Of a stretch of 64,000 bases of DNA, positions 22,043 through 31,079 are shown in pieces; position 1 is the stretch's first letter; every line of letters starts with the position of its first letter. A program made the position numbers and the translations under genes. The notes below the pieces were generated by a model. That model ran no database searches. It saw only the letters and a list, made by a program, of their open reading frames with translations, and was not told where the DNA came from. The stretch spans positions 1 through 64,000 of the forward strand of contig JAIXSK010000017.1 of the NCBI GenBank assembly GCA_027484725.1, written 5' to 3'. Source of the DNA: Flavobacterium sp. (GTDB lineage Bacteria; Bacteroidota; Bacteroidia; Flavobacteriales; Flavobacteriaceae).

Positions 22043-22936
22043 TCAATCAAAGAAAAACTCCGTCGTAATGACATTCTGCCCTGCTGGTGAAGAACTGTTT
22101 CTGGTCACGGTCTTTTTCTTGTAGAAATTCGTACTCAAAACATCATACACATGGGCAGAAAGTTCTTCTGAAGAAACATTGACCGTTGGAAATTTACCTT
22201 CAACAACGGCATTCACATAGCTTTCAGACTCAATGACCCTCAGATTTCGCTTACCATAACTTTTATCATTCAGCACCGAAAAGCTGTCAATCACATTTGA
22301 ATAGTCAAAATTTTGTACCGTTCCATCAGCCCAAGTAATCGAAACCAAATTATTGTTTGCATACAAAAACTGGTTCGGAGATTCTGCCACACCATCCAAA
22401 TTATTGTCTTTACCCGCTTTAATTATATTGTCATTGGCGTCAAACTCAATGACATTTCTGTAAAGTATCGTAGCCGCCACATCGGTATAAGGCAATGAAA
22501 GCCTTTCAAAGTAAACCAGAGCATCCGAAACATGAACAATCCTGTAATAACTGGTACTCGAACCCTCGATTGTCATCTTCGCCCCAATAAGATGGTGCTC
22601 GGCATCATAATAAAACTCACGAACCCGGTCGGAACTATGATCAATTTGTTTGACCAAATCTTCACCTACATAAAAATGAGTCTGGGTAGTTACCGGACTC
22701 CCCTGACTCACACCATTACTGAAGTTTTCTACCGTTTCTGAAAATAATTTGCCGTTCTGTAAATTCCCAATCGTAACAGTTTCCAATGTAGGCATGGCCA
22801 AATCGTCGAAAACAGATTTAGAGCGCAATTCATATCCTGTAATCTGTGAGTTGGTATTACTACTACCGGAATCACTGTCATTTGAACAAGAAACCAAAAA
22901 GAAAATCATCATTAGTAAGCCACTAAGTTTCTTCAT
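22043..22936 (-). CDS. Putative lipoprotein of unknown function
   Basis: The protein has 297 residues. A lipoprotein signal (MKKLSGLLMMIFFLVSC) puts the lipidated cysteine at residue 17, followed by an Asp/Ser/Asn-rich linker. The rest shows beta-strand-like segments with short YD/FD-containing repeats (FYYDAEHHLIGAKM, EFDANDNIIKAGKD, LYANNNLVSI) that recall RHS/YD-type hairpins. I do not recognise a named family. It is probably exported to the cell surface or periplasm. The gene stands alone between the acyl-CoA dehydrogenase terminator and repeat A. Confidence 0.8.
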   Translation of the reverse strand: MKKLSGLLMMIFFLVSCSNDSDSGSSNTNSQITGYELRSKSVFDDLAMPTLETVTIGNLQNGKLFSETVENFSNGVSQGSPVTTQTHFYVGEDLVKQIDHSSDRVREFYYDAEHHLIGAKMTIEGSSTSYYRIVHVSDALVYFERLSLPYTDVAATILYRNVIEFDANDNIIKAGKDNNLDGVAESPNQFLYANNNLVSITWADGTVQNFDYSNVIDSFSVLNDKSYGKRNLRVIESESYVNAVVEGKFPTVNVSSEELSAHVYDVLSTNFYKKKTVTRNSSSPAGQNVITTEFFFD

Positions 22937-23015
22937 AAGATTATCATTATTTGAAGTTAATAATATCTTAAACGTATTCGAAACCTCTTTCGTATAATTA
23001 GAAAAATTTCAAAAA

Positions 23016-23059
23016 AAAAATCCAAATCCCAAACAAATGTATTTGGAATTTGGATTTTT
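23016..23059 (-). terminator. Terminator after the acyl-CoA dehydrogenase gene
   Basis: An 18-bp stem with a single mismatch (left arm 23016-23033, right arm 23042-23059) and an 8-nt loop lies 22 bases after the stop codon, with A/T tracts on both sides. Confidence 0.8.
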
Positions 23060-23080
23060 CAAATATTGAGATTTAAATTT

Positions 23081-24253
23081 TTATTTCTTCACCGCAGGTT
23101 TATAATTCTGCTGATCAATAATAATCTTAGACAAAATCTCGCGCAAAATTTCTGAAGTTCCGCCACCAATTGGGCCTAGACGGCTATCTCTAAGCAAGCG
23201 AGCCAATGGATATTCTTCCATATAGCCATATCCACCAAGCATTTGCAAGCAAGCGTAAATGGCTTCATCGGCCACTTTGGTTGATTTGAGTTTGGCCATC
23301 GTAGCTTCTTTGACTACATATTCGCCTTGGTTGAGTCGGGCAGTGGCCGCATAATTAAAAATTTTGCAGTGCTCTACTTCAGTCGCGTGGTCCACCATGG
23401 TGTGGCGCAAAGCCTGAAACTTATTAATCGTACTGCCAAAAGCTTGTCGTTGTGCCATATATTCAATGGTGTATTCTATGGCATATTCAGCACGGGCATG
23501 TGCATTAATAGCCATAATCAATCGCTCTAAAGCAAAGTGCTGCATGATGTACGGAAAACCTTTTCCTTCTTCGCCCATCAAATTTTCTGCAGGAATTTGC
23601 ACATTGTCAAAAGCAATTTCAGCTGTATCTGAGGCACGCCAACCTAATTTATCCAACTTGGTAGCGGAAATTCCGGGTGTATTTGTATCGACCAAAAAAA
23701 TACTGATGCCTTTATTGCCCAACTCAGGTTGTGTCTTAGCCGCTACCACATAGTAATCAGCATATACACCGTTGGTAATAAATGTTTTTGATCCGTTGAG
23801 GATATATTGATTGCCTTGCTTGACCGCTGTGGTGCGCATTCCGGCCACATCGCTTCCGCCAAAAGGTTCGGTAATGCACAAAGCACCTATTTTTTCACCG
23901 GCAATACTCGCGGCCAAATATTCTTGCTTGATGCGCTCATCGCCTTCGGCATTAAGATGCGTCATAGCCAAATAAGCATGCGCCCACATGGCTGCGGCAA
24001 AACCCGATGATTTAATTTTTTGAAGTTCTTCTAAAAAAACAACTGTGTAGAACAAATCCAGATTCATTCCTCCGTAGGCTTCTGGATAATTGATTCCAAA
24101 AAAGCCCATTTCACCAAATTTCTTCCAGATAAAGCGCTCGATGGTTCCGGTTTTTTCCCATTTTTCAATATGCGGAACTACTTCGGTGTGTAAAAAGTCT
24201 CGAAAACTCTGTCTGAATAATTCGTGCTCTTCGGTAAAATAAGGTAAACTCAT
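23081..24253 (-). CDS. Acyl-CoA dehydrogenase family protein
   Basis: This 390-residue FAD-dependent dehydrogenase would oxidise an acyl-CoA to the 2-enoyl-CoA. The FAD/substrate signature ALCITEPFGGSDVAGMRTTA and the C-terminal GGGTSEILREI motif are clear. The base position at the C-terminal motif is Gly, as in long-chain and isovaleryl-type enzymes. These use a Glu on an earlier helix instead, matched by the two Glu in AEYAIEYT. The substrate cannot be told. It has its own promoter inside the end of the upstream gene and its own terminator. Confidence 0.93.
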   Translation of the reverse strand: MSLPYFTEEHELFRQSFRDFLHTEVVPHIEKWEKTGTIERFIWKKFGEMGFFGINYPEAYGGMNLDLFYTVVFLEELQKIKSSGFAAAMWAHAYLAMTHLNAEGDERIKQEYLAASIAGEKIGALCITEPFGGSDVAGMRTTAVKQGNQYILNGSKTFITNGVYADYYVVAAKTQPELGNKGISIFLVDTNTPGISATKLDKLGWRASDTAEIAFDNVQIPAENLMGEEGKGFPYIMQHFALERLIMAINAHARAEYAIEYTIEYMAQRQAFGSTINKFQALRHTMVDHATEVEHCKIFNYAATARLNQGEYVVKEATMAKLKSTKVADEAIYACLQMLGGYGYMEEYPLARLLRDSRLGPIGGGTSEILREILSKIIIDQQNYKPAVKK

Positions 24254-24268
24254 AAATGTTTATTTTTT

Positions 24269-25126
24269 TTAGAAATCCAAATATAAGGCAATAATTTTTA
24301 TTTTATCAACCGGAAAATCTGAAATCTTTGCTAAATCTTCAACGTTTTTATACGGCCCGTTCATACTGCGCTGCATAACAATTGCTTTGGCCAGCGGATA
24401 TCTGAAATAAGGCAACTCTATGAGCTCTTTGATTCCTGCTTTATTGATATTGATTTTGTTTATTTTCGGCTGATGCAGCACCGCAAATTTTTGCTTTACG
24501 GCATCAACAACAGCGGTTGGCAAACCCCATACTTCATTTAATTGATCTGTATGAACAAAAGACCCCAACTGTTCGCGCAGGTTGATAATTCTTCGGGCAT
24601 AACCATCGCCGATACCATAAATTTTCTTTAAATCATCAGCAGTGGCGGTGTTGATATCTAACAAGGGTTCGCGTTTTAGAAAATTCTTTTTTTCAAACCT
24701 TACTGAATTGTTCCGATTTTGAACCCAATCCGGAAACTTGAAAAAAGGTTGCATCTTTTGGAGTTGCGCATCTGAAACCCGGGTTACTTGTTGAAACTCT
24801 TGCGCAGAATTAACAAACTGACCCGTTTTTCTAAAAGCGAGCAATCGATCAATTTCAGCCACAGACATGCCGAGCATATAACCTTTGTAATCAGAGATAA
24901 AATTAGGGTTGAACGGTTTGGGGCGATACTCTAAAAATAAAGATGGAGCCGAATCAATTTTAGGTGTCAAATTTGTCCAAACTTGATTTTCTGGCGGCAT
25001 TTCAGTGGGGCGAAACCCAAACCAAATGACTAATTGCATCAGAACAATCAGTGAAAATAAAATCAATAAACCGCTGCGTTGTGACTTTGAGTATTTCAAA
25101 ATCACAGAAATAAAATCTGTTTTCAT
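24269..25126 (-). CDS. Membrane-anchored helix-hairpin-helix (ComEA-like) protein
   Basis: I start at the ATG giving MKTDFISVILKYS (285 residues), since the upstream extension has no support. A single membrane segment at about residues 18-38 (GLLILFSLIVLMQLVIWFG) is followed by three helix-hairpin-helix stretches (around LLAFRKTGQFVN, DINTATADDLKKIYGIG and ININKAGIKELIELP). This suggests DNA binding outside the inner membrane, as in ComEA of natural transformation. Copies of the family are common in Flavobacteria and a role in DNA uptake is inferred only. Confidence 0.85.
   Translation of the reverse strand: MKTDFISVILKYSKSQRSGLLILFSLIVLMQLVIWFGFRPTEMPPENQVWTNLTPKIDSAPSLFLEYRPKPFNPNFISDYKGYMLGMSVAEIDRLLAFRKTGQFVNSAQEFQQVTRVSDAQLQKMQPFFKFPDWVQNRNNSVRFEKKNFLKREPLLDINTATADDLKKIYGIGDGYARRIINLREQLGSFVHTDQLNEVWGLPTAVVDAVKQKFAVLHQPKINKININKAGIKELIELPYFRYPLAKAIVMQRSMNGPYKNVEDLAKISDFPVDKIKIIALYLDF
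24278..24309 (-). promoter_or_regulatory. Putative promoter of the acyl-CoA dehydrogenase gene, inside the upstream coding end
   Basis: On the minus strand TTG (24309-24307), 21 bases, then TATATTTG (24285-24278) match the Bacteroidota consensus. It overlaps the last codons of the helix-hairpin-helix gene and lies 24 bases before the ATG. Confidence 0.5.
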
Positions 25127-25169
25127 TTTGTATGGCGTTGAAGTGAATAAACATGGCGTATTGTAAAAA

Positions 25170-25397
25170 TTATAAATCAAAAACAGAACTCCGTTTGGCC
25201 CGAATGAGATCTTTGAGCCGAATCCAAAAAGCGAGTGTTAGGTACACTCCAAACCATAGCCCGGCGGTAACAAAGGTAATATATATAAAAAACAACCGAA
25301 CACTGTTGGCTCGCATACCCAACCTGTCAGCCAAACGCGACGAAACGTGAAAGCCGTACTTTTCAAAAAAATATTTTAAGCGAATAATAGCCGACAT
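25170..25397 (-). CDS. Small PspC-domain membrane protein
   Basis: This 75-residue protein is similar in layout to PspC-domain proteins: an N-terminal amphipathic part (EKYGFHVSSRLADRLGM) followed by a hydrophobic hairpin (RLFFIYITFVTAGLWFGVYL) and a basic tail. PspC proteins act in envelope stress responses in other bacteria, but the small flavobacterial ones are not characterised to my knowledge. It precedes the helix-hairpin-helix gene by 43 bases and may share its transcript. An imperfect promoter (TTG-N20-TAATTTAG) lies upstream. Confidence 0.8.
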   Translation of the reverse strand: MSAIIRLKYFFEKYGFHVSSRLADRLGMRANSVRLFFIYITFVTAGLWFGVYLTLAFWIRLKDLIRAKRSSVFDL

Positions 25398-25447
25398 GCT
25401 TTTTAAAACTTAGGTCTAAATTAGAAAAAAACCGTTGCCTGTACAAA

Positions 25448-25936
25448 TCATTTGAGCAGATATAACTGAGCACAAGCCCGCGCATCTGAAAGCGCCTCGT
25501 GGTGATTGAGTGCTATTTGGTTTTGCTCGCAACAATATTTGAGATTGGCCGGTTTATAGCCTTTGGCGCGATAAATTTTACAAGTACACTCCCATCGATC
25601 GGCAATTTCTAATTCATCATAATACAAACCGTAATGCTTCATGGTGCGCAGGAGTACATTCCGATCAAAAGACTCGTTGTGCGCCACTATGGTTCTTCCG
25701 AAAAGTCTTTTTTGAATTTCTGGGAAATGGCCGTCAAAAGTTTTCTCGTTTTCAGTATCTACAGGACGAATGCCGTGTACTTTGATGTTGTGATAGGAAT
25801 AATGGTTATACGGTGGCTGAATCAGGGTATAATACTCATCGACAATGATACCGTCATGGACCGTTACTATGCCTACTGCGCAAGCGCTTTCGGGGTGCAT
25901 AGTCGCGGTTTCAAAATCGATGGCTGTAAAATTCAT
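25448..25936 (-). CDS. DnaQ-like 3'-5' exonuclease
   Basis: At 162 residues from the ATG (an in-frame TTG lies two codons upstream) this is a stand-alone DEDDh exonuclease domain. The catalytic residues are visible: D and E in FTAIDFETA, D in AHNESFDRNVL, and H and D in HHEALSDARA. It resembles the epsilon proofreading subunit or RNase T-like enzymes; which nucleic acid it trims is unknown. It has no polymerase domain. It follows the PLP/CBS gene and its terminator on the same strand. Confidence 0.9.
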   Translation of the reverse strand: MNFTAIDFETATMHPESACAVGIVTVHDGIIVDEYYTLIQPPYNHYSYHNIKVHGIRPVDTENEKTFDGHFPEIQKRLFGRTIVAHNESFDRNVLLRTMKHYGLYYDELEIADRWECTCKIYRAKGYKPANLKYCCEQNQIALNHHEALSDARACAQLYLLK

Positions 25937-25940
25937 AATC

Positions 25941-25969
25941 AAAAAAACGGCAACTGTAACTAGTTGCCG
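25941..25969 (-). terminator. Terminator after the PLP/CBS gene
   Basis: The stem CGGCAACT/AGTTGCCG with a 6-nt loop, followed by seven Ts on the minus strand, lies 6 bases beyond the stop. Confidence 0.85.
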
Positions 25970-25975
25970 GTATAT

Positions 25976-27337
25976 TTATTTAATGGTTCCGATGATGTCG
26001 TATTTGGTAATGATGTGGTGTTTGCCTTGACCTAAATCAATAAGGACCGCTTGGTTTTCTTTGCTGATGAGCTTAGAAACTTCTTCAATGGGCGTTCCTG
26101 AAGCTACCACAGGGTATGGTTTACCCATTATTTGGCGAATCGGGCGCTCGGCGGCGTTTTTATCATTCACATACAAATCAAACAAAGCTGATTCATCAAG
26201 TGAACCTACAAAACCGGAGGTGTCAATGACCGGAATTTGCGAGATTTTGTATTTTCTCATGCGCTCAATGGCGTGCGAAACGAGTTCTTCTGTACGAGCA
26301 ATGATGAGTGGCTTATCCAAGTGATCTTTGATAACGTCTTCGGCCTTGGTGATTTCTTCGTCTAAAAAGCCGCGCTCGCGCATCCAATCATCGTTAAACA
26401 TTTTACCTACATAGCGGCTGCCCGAATCGTGAAACAAAACCACCACTACATCCTCAGGTTTGAAATGATCTTTGAGTTGCAACAATCCTTTGACGGCTGA
26501 ACCAGCTGAATTGCCCACGAAAATGCCTTCTTCAAGCGCTAATCTACGCTGGTATACCGCTGCGTCTTTATCAGTTACTTTGGTGAATCCGTCAATGAGT
26601 GAAAAGTCAACGTTTTTGGGCAAAATATCTTCGCCGATGCCTTCGGTGATGTAGGAATAAATTTCATTTTCATCAAAAATACCGGTCTCGTGGTATTTTT
26701 TAAACACCGAACCATAGGTATCAATCCCCCAACATTTGATGTTCGGGTTTTTCTCTTTGAGGTATTTGGCCACACCTGAGATGGTTCCGCCAGTGCCCAC
26801 ACCTACAACAAAGTGTGTGATTTTGCCTTCGGTTTGTTCCCAAATTTCAGGGCCGGTTTGCTCATAATGTGCCAAGGCATTGGATGGATTGTCATATTGA
26901 TTGACATACCAAGCATTTGGAGTTTCTTCAGCCAATCGTTTAGAAACGGAATAATAAGAACGCGGATCGGTGGGTTCAACATCGGTGGGGCAAACGACAA
27001 CTTTGGCCCCAACAGCGCGCAAAATATCCATTTTTTCTTTGGATTGCTTGTCGGTAATCACGCAAATGAGTTTATACCCTTTAACAATAGCAGCCAAGGC
27101 CAGTCCCATTCCGGTGTTGCCTGAGGTTCCTTCAATGATGGTTCCGCCGGGTTGGAGGCGACCATCAGCCTCTGCGTCTTCAACCATTTTAACGGCCATA
27201 CGATCTTTGACTGAATTGCCCGGATTAAAGGTTTCTACTTTGGCCAGCACCAAAGCATCGACTTCGGAAGTGATTTTATTGAGGCGAACCAGCGGCGTAT
27301 TGCCAATGGTTCCGAGGATGTTTTCTGCGTATTTCAT
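25976..27337 (-). CDS. PLP-dependent cysteine synthase / cystathionine beta-synthase with CBS domains
   Basis: The 453-residue protein has a fold-type II PLP domain (about residues 1-320). The Schiff-base lysine is K44 in NPGNSVKDRMAVK, EGTSGNTGMGLA binds the substrate carboxylate, and GTGGTISG binds the PLP phosphate. A pair of CBS domains follows at about 335-453 (MRKYKISQIPVIDTSGFVGSL), likely sensing adenosyl ligands. The architecture is that of cystathionine beta-synthase, but many bacterial members make cysteine from O-acetylserine; sequence alone does not decide. It is transcribed from its own promoter and ends at a strong terminator. Confidence 0.9.
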   Translation of the reverse strand: MKYAENILGTIGNTPLVRLNKITSEVDALVLAKVETFNPGNSVKDRMAVKMVEDAEADGRLQPGGTIIEGTSGNTGMGLALAAIVKGYKLICVITDKQSKEKMDILRAVGAKVVVCPTDVEPTDPRSYYSVSKRLAEETPNAWYVNQYDNPSNALAHYEQTGPEIWEQTEGKITHFVVGVGTGGTISGVAKYLKEKNPNIKCWGIDTYGSVFKKYHETGIFDENEIYSYITEGIGEDILPKNVDFSLIDGFTKVTDKDAAVYQRRLALEEGIFVGNSAGSAVKGLLQLKDHFKPEDVVVVLFHDSGSRYVGKMFNDDWMRERGFLDEEITKAEDVIKDHLDKPLIIARTEELVSHAIERMRKYKISQIPVIDTSGFVGSLDESALFDLYVNDKNAAERPIRQIMGKPYPVVASGTPIEEVSKLISKENQAVLIDLGQGKHHIITKYDIIGTIK

Positions 27338-27390
27338 GATGTAGTTCCTGAGCAGCTGAGCAATAGTGTTGCTGAGCCTATATTAGGGTG

Positions 27391-27420
27391 CAAATATATT
27401 GATAAAATGATGGTCTGCAA
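27391..27420 (-). promoter_or_regulatory. Promoter of the PLP/CBS gene
   Basis: On the minus strand TTG (27420-27418), 19 bases, then TATATTTG (27398-27391) are an exact consensus match, 53 bases before the ATG. A small hairpin (AGCAA/TTGCT) lies in the leader. Confidence 0.65.
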
Positions 27421-27445
27421 GTTTGAACACTGTTAATCTCGGAGA

Positions 27446-27532
27446 CTTGCGTGAGGGATAACAGCGGTTATCCTTTTGCGAGGGAACGAGCAAAAGATAA
27501 AAGCGAATAGCCCGACCCTTGTGGTCACGCCC
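27446..27532 (-). repeat. Intergenic repeat family A, copy 2
   Basis: Read on the minus strand it shows GGGCGTGACC, GGGTCGGGCTATTCGC, a variable stem (CTTTTGC/GCAAAAG), then TATCCCTCACGCAAGTC. It follows the stop of the putative porin gene by 26 bases, in the same orientation as that gene. Confidence 0.7.
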
Positions 27533-27558
27533 ATAGTATAATGAATGACGAACAGAGA

Positions 27559-29502
27559 TTATTGAAAGAAATTCCAAACCAGACCAAAGCGAATGATGAA
27601 ATCGCGGTACGGATAGCCGGGCGCCGCATAGAATCGGTTTTGTGAAGCCATGGCTGAATTAAAATGTTCGGCTTTGAGAAAGATGCGGGTTTGACGCACG
27701 CGTGCATTGATGAAGAAATCAACCAACGGAAAATCGCCTATTTTGGTTTGATTCTGGACGTAAAAATCGGTCAGGATAGGATTATATCCGTTGGCGTAAT
27801 ATTTTGTGAAATAATTGAAGATAAAGCCGGTTTGCAGGTACAAAGCCCGCGAGAAATAGTAATCGGAATAATAGAGCGTGTTGCGTGTAGTAAATTTGGG
27901 CACATTGAGCACTTCATTGTCTTGCTGGGTTTGTTGATACAGCAAAGTGTTGTCAAGTGCGAATCGCCAAAGACGGAATTCTTTACTGGCTTTGATTGAT
28001 AAATACTGAATGGATTTTTCGTACTGCTTTGGTGAGATGAACTGCTGCAAAGCATTGCTGCTGTCATCACTGAAATACAAAAAGTTGTCATAATTGCTGA
28101 TCTGCAATTCAACTGATCCGAATTGAGTTTGCGCTTTGGCTGTAAGTGTATTGCTTTTTTGATTTTTGAAATTGTTATACCAGTTATAATTGATGTAACT
28201 GCTTTGGTGTAAATTGTAGACAGCATCGGGTAATTTGCTGACACTTTGATACGCAAATGAAAATTGATTTTTATCGTTGCGTTTGTAGGTGGCTTGTACC
28301 TCAATATCAGTGAGCGATTGATTGGTTAGGGAACTGGCGTAACGTGCAAAACCTTTCCAGTGGTTTTTTTGATAGTCGTAACGCGCACCGACATCATTGA
28401 TTTTATCTGAGAGCAAACTAGGAATAATTTGACCTTCTTTGATGAGCGTGGTATTGTAAAAATAATTGTACCGAAAATCATCGACAAAAAATTGGATTCG
28501 ACCTAATTGCTTATTTTCATATACCGCTCCTATTTGTTGATACATTCGGTTGTAATGAACTTGGTCATTGATGTAATTTCCGACATATGAATCACCGAAA
28601 TGATTGATGGTCTGAGTACCGACTTGAGAAACTACTGTTGGTTGATAGTATTCAAAGAACTTGGTTTCGTAATTGATTTGATGGGTTAAATATAAATTGT
28701 TGTTGGCCTCTGATGCGTTTATTCTGAAGCATTGATCAGCAAAAAAACGCTTGCCTTTCATAAAAGACGTGGCATCGGTGAGAAATACTTCTAGGCGCTG
28801 GCGCTGTTTAAAATCAGGATTTTTACTTTCAAAATCTTCAGGCGTAGTAATGCCTCCGTTTTCGCCGTTGAGCAAATCTTGGCCCGTGTAATGTGTGTTG
28901 AGCACGTATTGACCTTGTTTGGTTCGGTAACTGGCCGTGCATCTAAAATTACCATTGCTGGATAATTGATTGATGTATTTTCCTAATGAACGAAGACCTT
29001 TGTATGCTATTGAAAAATTAAATTGTTCTGAAGTATTGACTGTAAGAAAAGCATCGAGTGATTGTCCTTGTTCCATAACTGTTTTAAAATATAAATCAGT
29101 TAAGGGTGTAGCCACTGAATAGTATTTTATTTCATCGGTTTCAATGTAATTGAGGTGTTTTGCACGATGCCCGAATTCAGGGAAAGCAGACACTTTATTC
29201 AGACCAAAATCAAGTGTATTGTAGGTTTGCCCTTCGTTTAAAAAAGCTATTCTACCAAAAAGATCTTTGCGTAAATAATTGTATTGATATTCTTTTTGAA
29301 TAGTCAGCGAAGTATCAACATAAGTAGTATCGCGCTGCAATGTATATATTTTGTACGAAGATATTGGTGCTTTTCTGGCTAACTCTTTTTCTTTTTGCTC
29401 TTTGGTTTTGAGTAAACTCTTACGAGGCTTCTCATTTTCTGTTTCTTGACAAAAGACAGCTAAAGAAAGTGATAAAAACAAAAACGTAAAGAGAAATCGC
29501 AT
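27559..29502 (-). CDS. Putative outer-membrane porin
   Basis: I start at the ATG giving MRFLFTFLFLSLSLAVFCQ, a clear signal peptide; the longer frame would put 20 extra residues in front of it. The mature part (647 residues in all) begins with a charged linker and then alternating beta-strand patterns rich in Tyr, Asn and Gln, ending in a final strand RDFIIRFGLVWNFFQ with aromatic C-terminus typical of barrels. It resembles the Bacteroidota putative porin family (Porin_10). The cargo is unknown. It is a single-gene unit. Confidence 0.85.
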   Translation of the reverse strand: MRFLFTFLFLSLSLAVFCQETENEKPRKSLLKTKEQKEKELARKAPISSYKIYTLQRDTTYVDTSLTIQKEYQYNYLRKDLFGRIAFLNEGQTYNTLDFGLNKVSAFPEFGHRAKHLNYIETDEIKYYSVATPLTDLYFKTVMEQGQSLDAFLTVNTSEQFNFSIAYKGLRSLGKYINQLSSNGNFRCTASYRTKQGQYVLNTHYTGQDLLNGENGGITTPEDFESKNPDFKQRQRLEVFLTDATSFMKGKRFFADQCFRINASEANNNLYLTHQINYETKFFEYYQPTVVSQVGTQTINHFGDSYVGNYINDQVHYNRMYQQIGAVYENKQLGRIQFFVDDFRYNYFYNTTLIKEGQIIPSLLSDKINDVGARYDYQKNHWKGFARYASSLTNQSLTDIEVQATYKRNDKNQFSFAYQSVSKLPDAVYNLHQSSYINYNWYNNFKNQKSNTLTAKAQTQFGSVELQISNYDNFLYFSDDSSNALQQFISPKQYEKSIQYLSIKASKEFRLWRFALDNTLLYQQTQQDNEVLNVPKFTTRNTLYYSDYYFSRALYLQTGFIFNYFTKYYANGYNPILTDFYVQNQTKIGDFPLVDFFINARVRQTRIFLKAEHFNSAMASQNRFYAAPGYPYRDFIIRFGLVWNFFQ

Positions 29503-29520
29503 AACTATTAAATATGTGAG

Positions 29521-29550
29521 CAAAAATAAATATTTGTTTATTAAGGGTAA
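29521..29550 (-). promoter_or_regulatory. Putative promoter of the porin gene
   Basis: TTA (29550-29548), 19 bases, then TATTTTTG (29528-29521) on the minus strand differ from the consensus only in the last base of the -33 element. It is 18 bases before the chosen ATG, which also argues against the longer start. Confidence 0.45.
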
Positions 29551-29577
29551 CCGAAACCTCAAATAAATCCATAAAAA

Positions 29578-29600
29578 AAGCCACTCATTTGAGTGGCTTT
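29578..29600 (-). terminator. Terminator after the T9SS beta-propeller gene
   Basis: The near-perfect hairpin AAGCCACTCA/TGAGTGGCTT with a 2-nt loop, followed by Ts on the minus strand, lies 20 bases after the stop. Confidence 0.85.
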
Positions 29601-29620
29601 ATATTATTGAGTCAAACTAA

Positions 29621-30958
29621 TTATTGTTTGATTACTTTAATGGTTGAAGAATTACCTTCAGCATTAGCAACTTTCACCATGTAAACACCACTGTTGAAAG
29701 AATCAACATTGATTGATACAGTATCTACAGAAGTGTAAGAACCATTGAATACTTGTTTTCCAAGTACATCATAAACAGCAACATTAGAAATGTTTTTACC
29801 GTTTACTTGAAGAGTTCTTGTAGCATTGTTGATGTATGCAGTGAATAATTTGTCAGCTGAAAAAACTGAATTAGCTAAAGCAGTTGGTACAGATTTAAAA
29901 ATACCGCCAACTGTAGCTGATGTATTAAACCCTGATGATAAGCCATTATCAATAGAATAAAACTCTACATCAGTACCATTGTCATTATTAACATCATCAC
30001 CAAGTTGATTGATATCAATCCATGTTAAACCATTATCAGTAGAATAAGAAGAACCTCTCTCATCAAGGTCAATATCGTTACCTAAGCAAACGTATGTAGG
30101 TGTTGGAGCACCAGGAACATGACAGATAGCACCATTTCTAAAAGTACCAGATGGTGATTCAGCAACCCAAGTTAAGCCTCCATCGGTAGTTCTAAAAAAT
30201 TGCCAGTCATCAGTAGTCAATAAACCTTCTGTTGAGCTTACAAAAGCATAGTTCCCATTTTGCATATCAGCAATCGGTGTTTGAGCAACCGACCAATTTA
30301 ATCCTCTGTTTGAAGAATGATAAATTCTGCCCTTATTAGTACCGAACCAAACATCATCACCATTTACATATAGATTTCTTGTATAGCCATACTCATCAGC
30401 CAAAGGAGCTGGTACATTTCCAGATGGGACACGAGACCAATTGGTTCCTCCATTGGTAGTAGTGTAAATTTCAAAGGTTGTTGGGGTATCGGGATCTCCC
30501 ATAGTAAAACCATTGTTGGCATCCCAAAAGTGAACAACATTCGTAAAAGAGCTAGCACTATTGAAAGATGCTGTAGACTGTCTATTCCAAGTTGCACCAC
30601 CATCAGTAGTTTTCCAAACACCACCAGTACCGCCGGTATCAGGGAAAGCTGCCACAAAAGCAGTAGTTGCGTCAACAGCAGAAATACAACCGATTCCAAG
30701 TGTAGTAACACCTAAATTAATAACTCCTGGAGTCCAAGTGTTTCCACCATCAGTTGAACGAGCATATTCTCTGATGACGTTGGTGGTTGTAACACCATCA
30801 TATACAGTAATCCAAACATTGTTAGCGTCAGCATAGGAAATTTGATTTACCCCACGACTGGCAGTAGCAAAACCGGTAGACTTCTCTTCCCAGAAAACCT
30901 GAGCACTCACAGAAGCTGAACCAGCAAATACAGTAAGCAATAGTAATAGTTTTTTCAT
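29621..30958 (-). CDS. T9SS-exported beta-propeller (BNR/Ycf48-like) protein
   Basis: The protein has 445 residues. A signal peptide (MKKLLLLLTVFAGSASVSA) is followed by repeated RSTDGGNTWTPG, KTTDGGATWNRQS and TTNGGTNWSRV motifs, the Asp-box blades seen in sialidase-like and Ycf48-like propellers. The C-terminal 80 residues (LQVNGKNISNVAVYDVLGKQ to STIKVIKQ) form a typical type A T9SS sorting domain. It is therefore secreted or bound to the surface. There is no catalytic site I can point to. It has its own promoter and terminator, so it is not part of the SusCD operon next to it. Confidence 0.92.
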   Translation of the reverse strand: MKKLLLLLTVFAGSASVSAQVFWEEKSTGFATASRGVNQISYADANNVWITVYDGVTTTNVIREYARSTDGGNTWTPGVINLGVTTLGIGCISAVDATTAFVAAFPDTGGTGGVWKTTDGGATWNRQSTASFNSASSFTNVVHFWDANNGFTMGDPDTPTTFEIYTTTNGGTNWSRVPSGNVPAPLADEYGYTRNLYVNGDDVWFGTNKGRIYHSSNRGLNWSVAQTPIADMQNGNYAFVSSTEGLLTTDDWQFFRTTDGGLTWVAESPSGTFRNGAICHVPGAPTPTYVCLGNDIDLDERGSSYSTDNGLTWIDINQLGDDVNNDNGTDVEFYSIDNGLSSGFNTSATVGGIFKSVPTALANSVFSADKLFTAYINNATRTLQVNGKNISNVAVYDVLGKQVFNGSYTSVDTVSINVDSFNSGVYMVKVANAEGNSSTIKVIKQ

Positions 30959-30984
30959 AATTAATAGAGTTTTAGATATAATTG

Positions 30985-31014
30985 CAAATTTAAAAAGATA
31001 AACATATAAATCAA
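30985..31014 (-). promoter_or_regulatory. Promoter of the T9SS beta-propeller gene
   Basis: On the minus strand TTG (31014-31012), 19 bases, then TAAATTTG (30992-30985) match the consensus exactly, 26 bases before the ATG. Confidence 0.65.
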
Positions 31015-31022
31015 GTTCAAGA

Positions 31023-31065
31023 CTCTTAAATATATCTCAAAAAACTTGCGAAATATATTTAAGAG
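31023..31065 (-). terminator. Inverted repeat ending the SusCD operon
   Basis: A perfect 13-bp stem (CTCTTAAATATAT with ATATATTTAAGAG, 17-nt loop) lies 14 bases after the last gene of the operon. It lacks a clean T-tract, so termination strength is uncertain. Confidence 0.6.
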
Positions 31066-31079
31066 CCCTAAACTAAAAT

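Noticed and set aside
21883..22074. Minus-strand frame of 63 residues upstream of rpsU
   Set aside because: It overlaps the end of the lipoprotein gene and repeat A copy 1; the GC-rich part is the repeat, not coding sequence.
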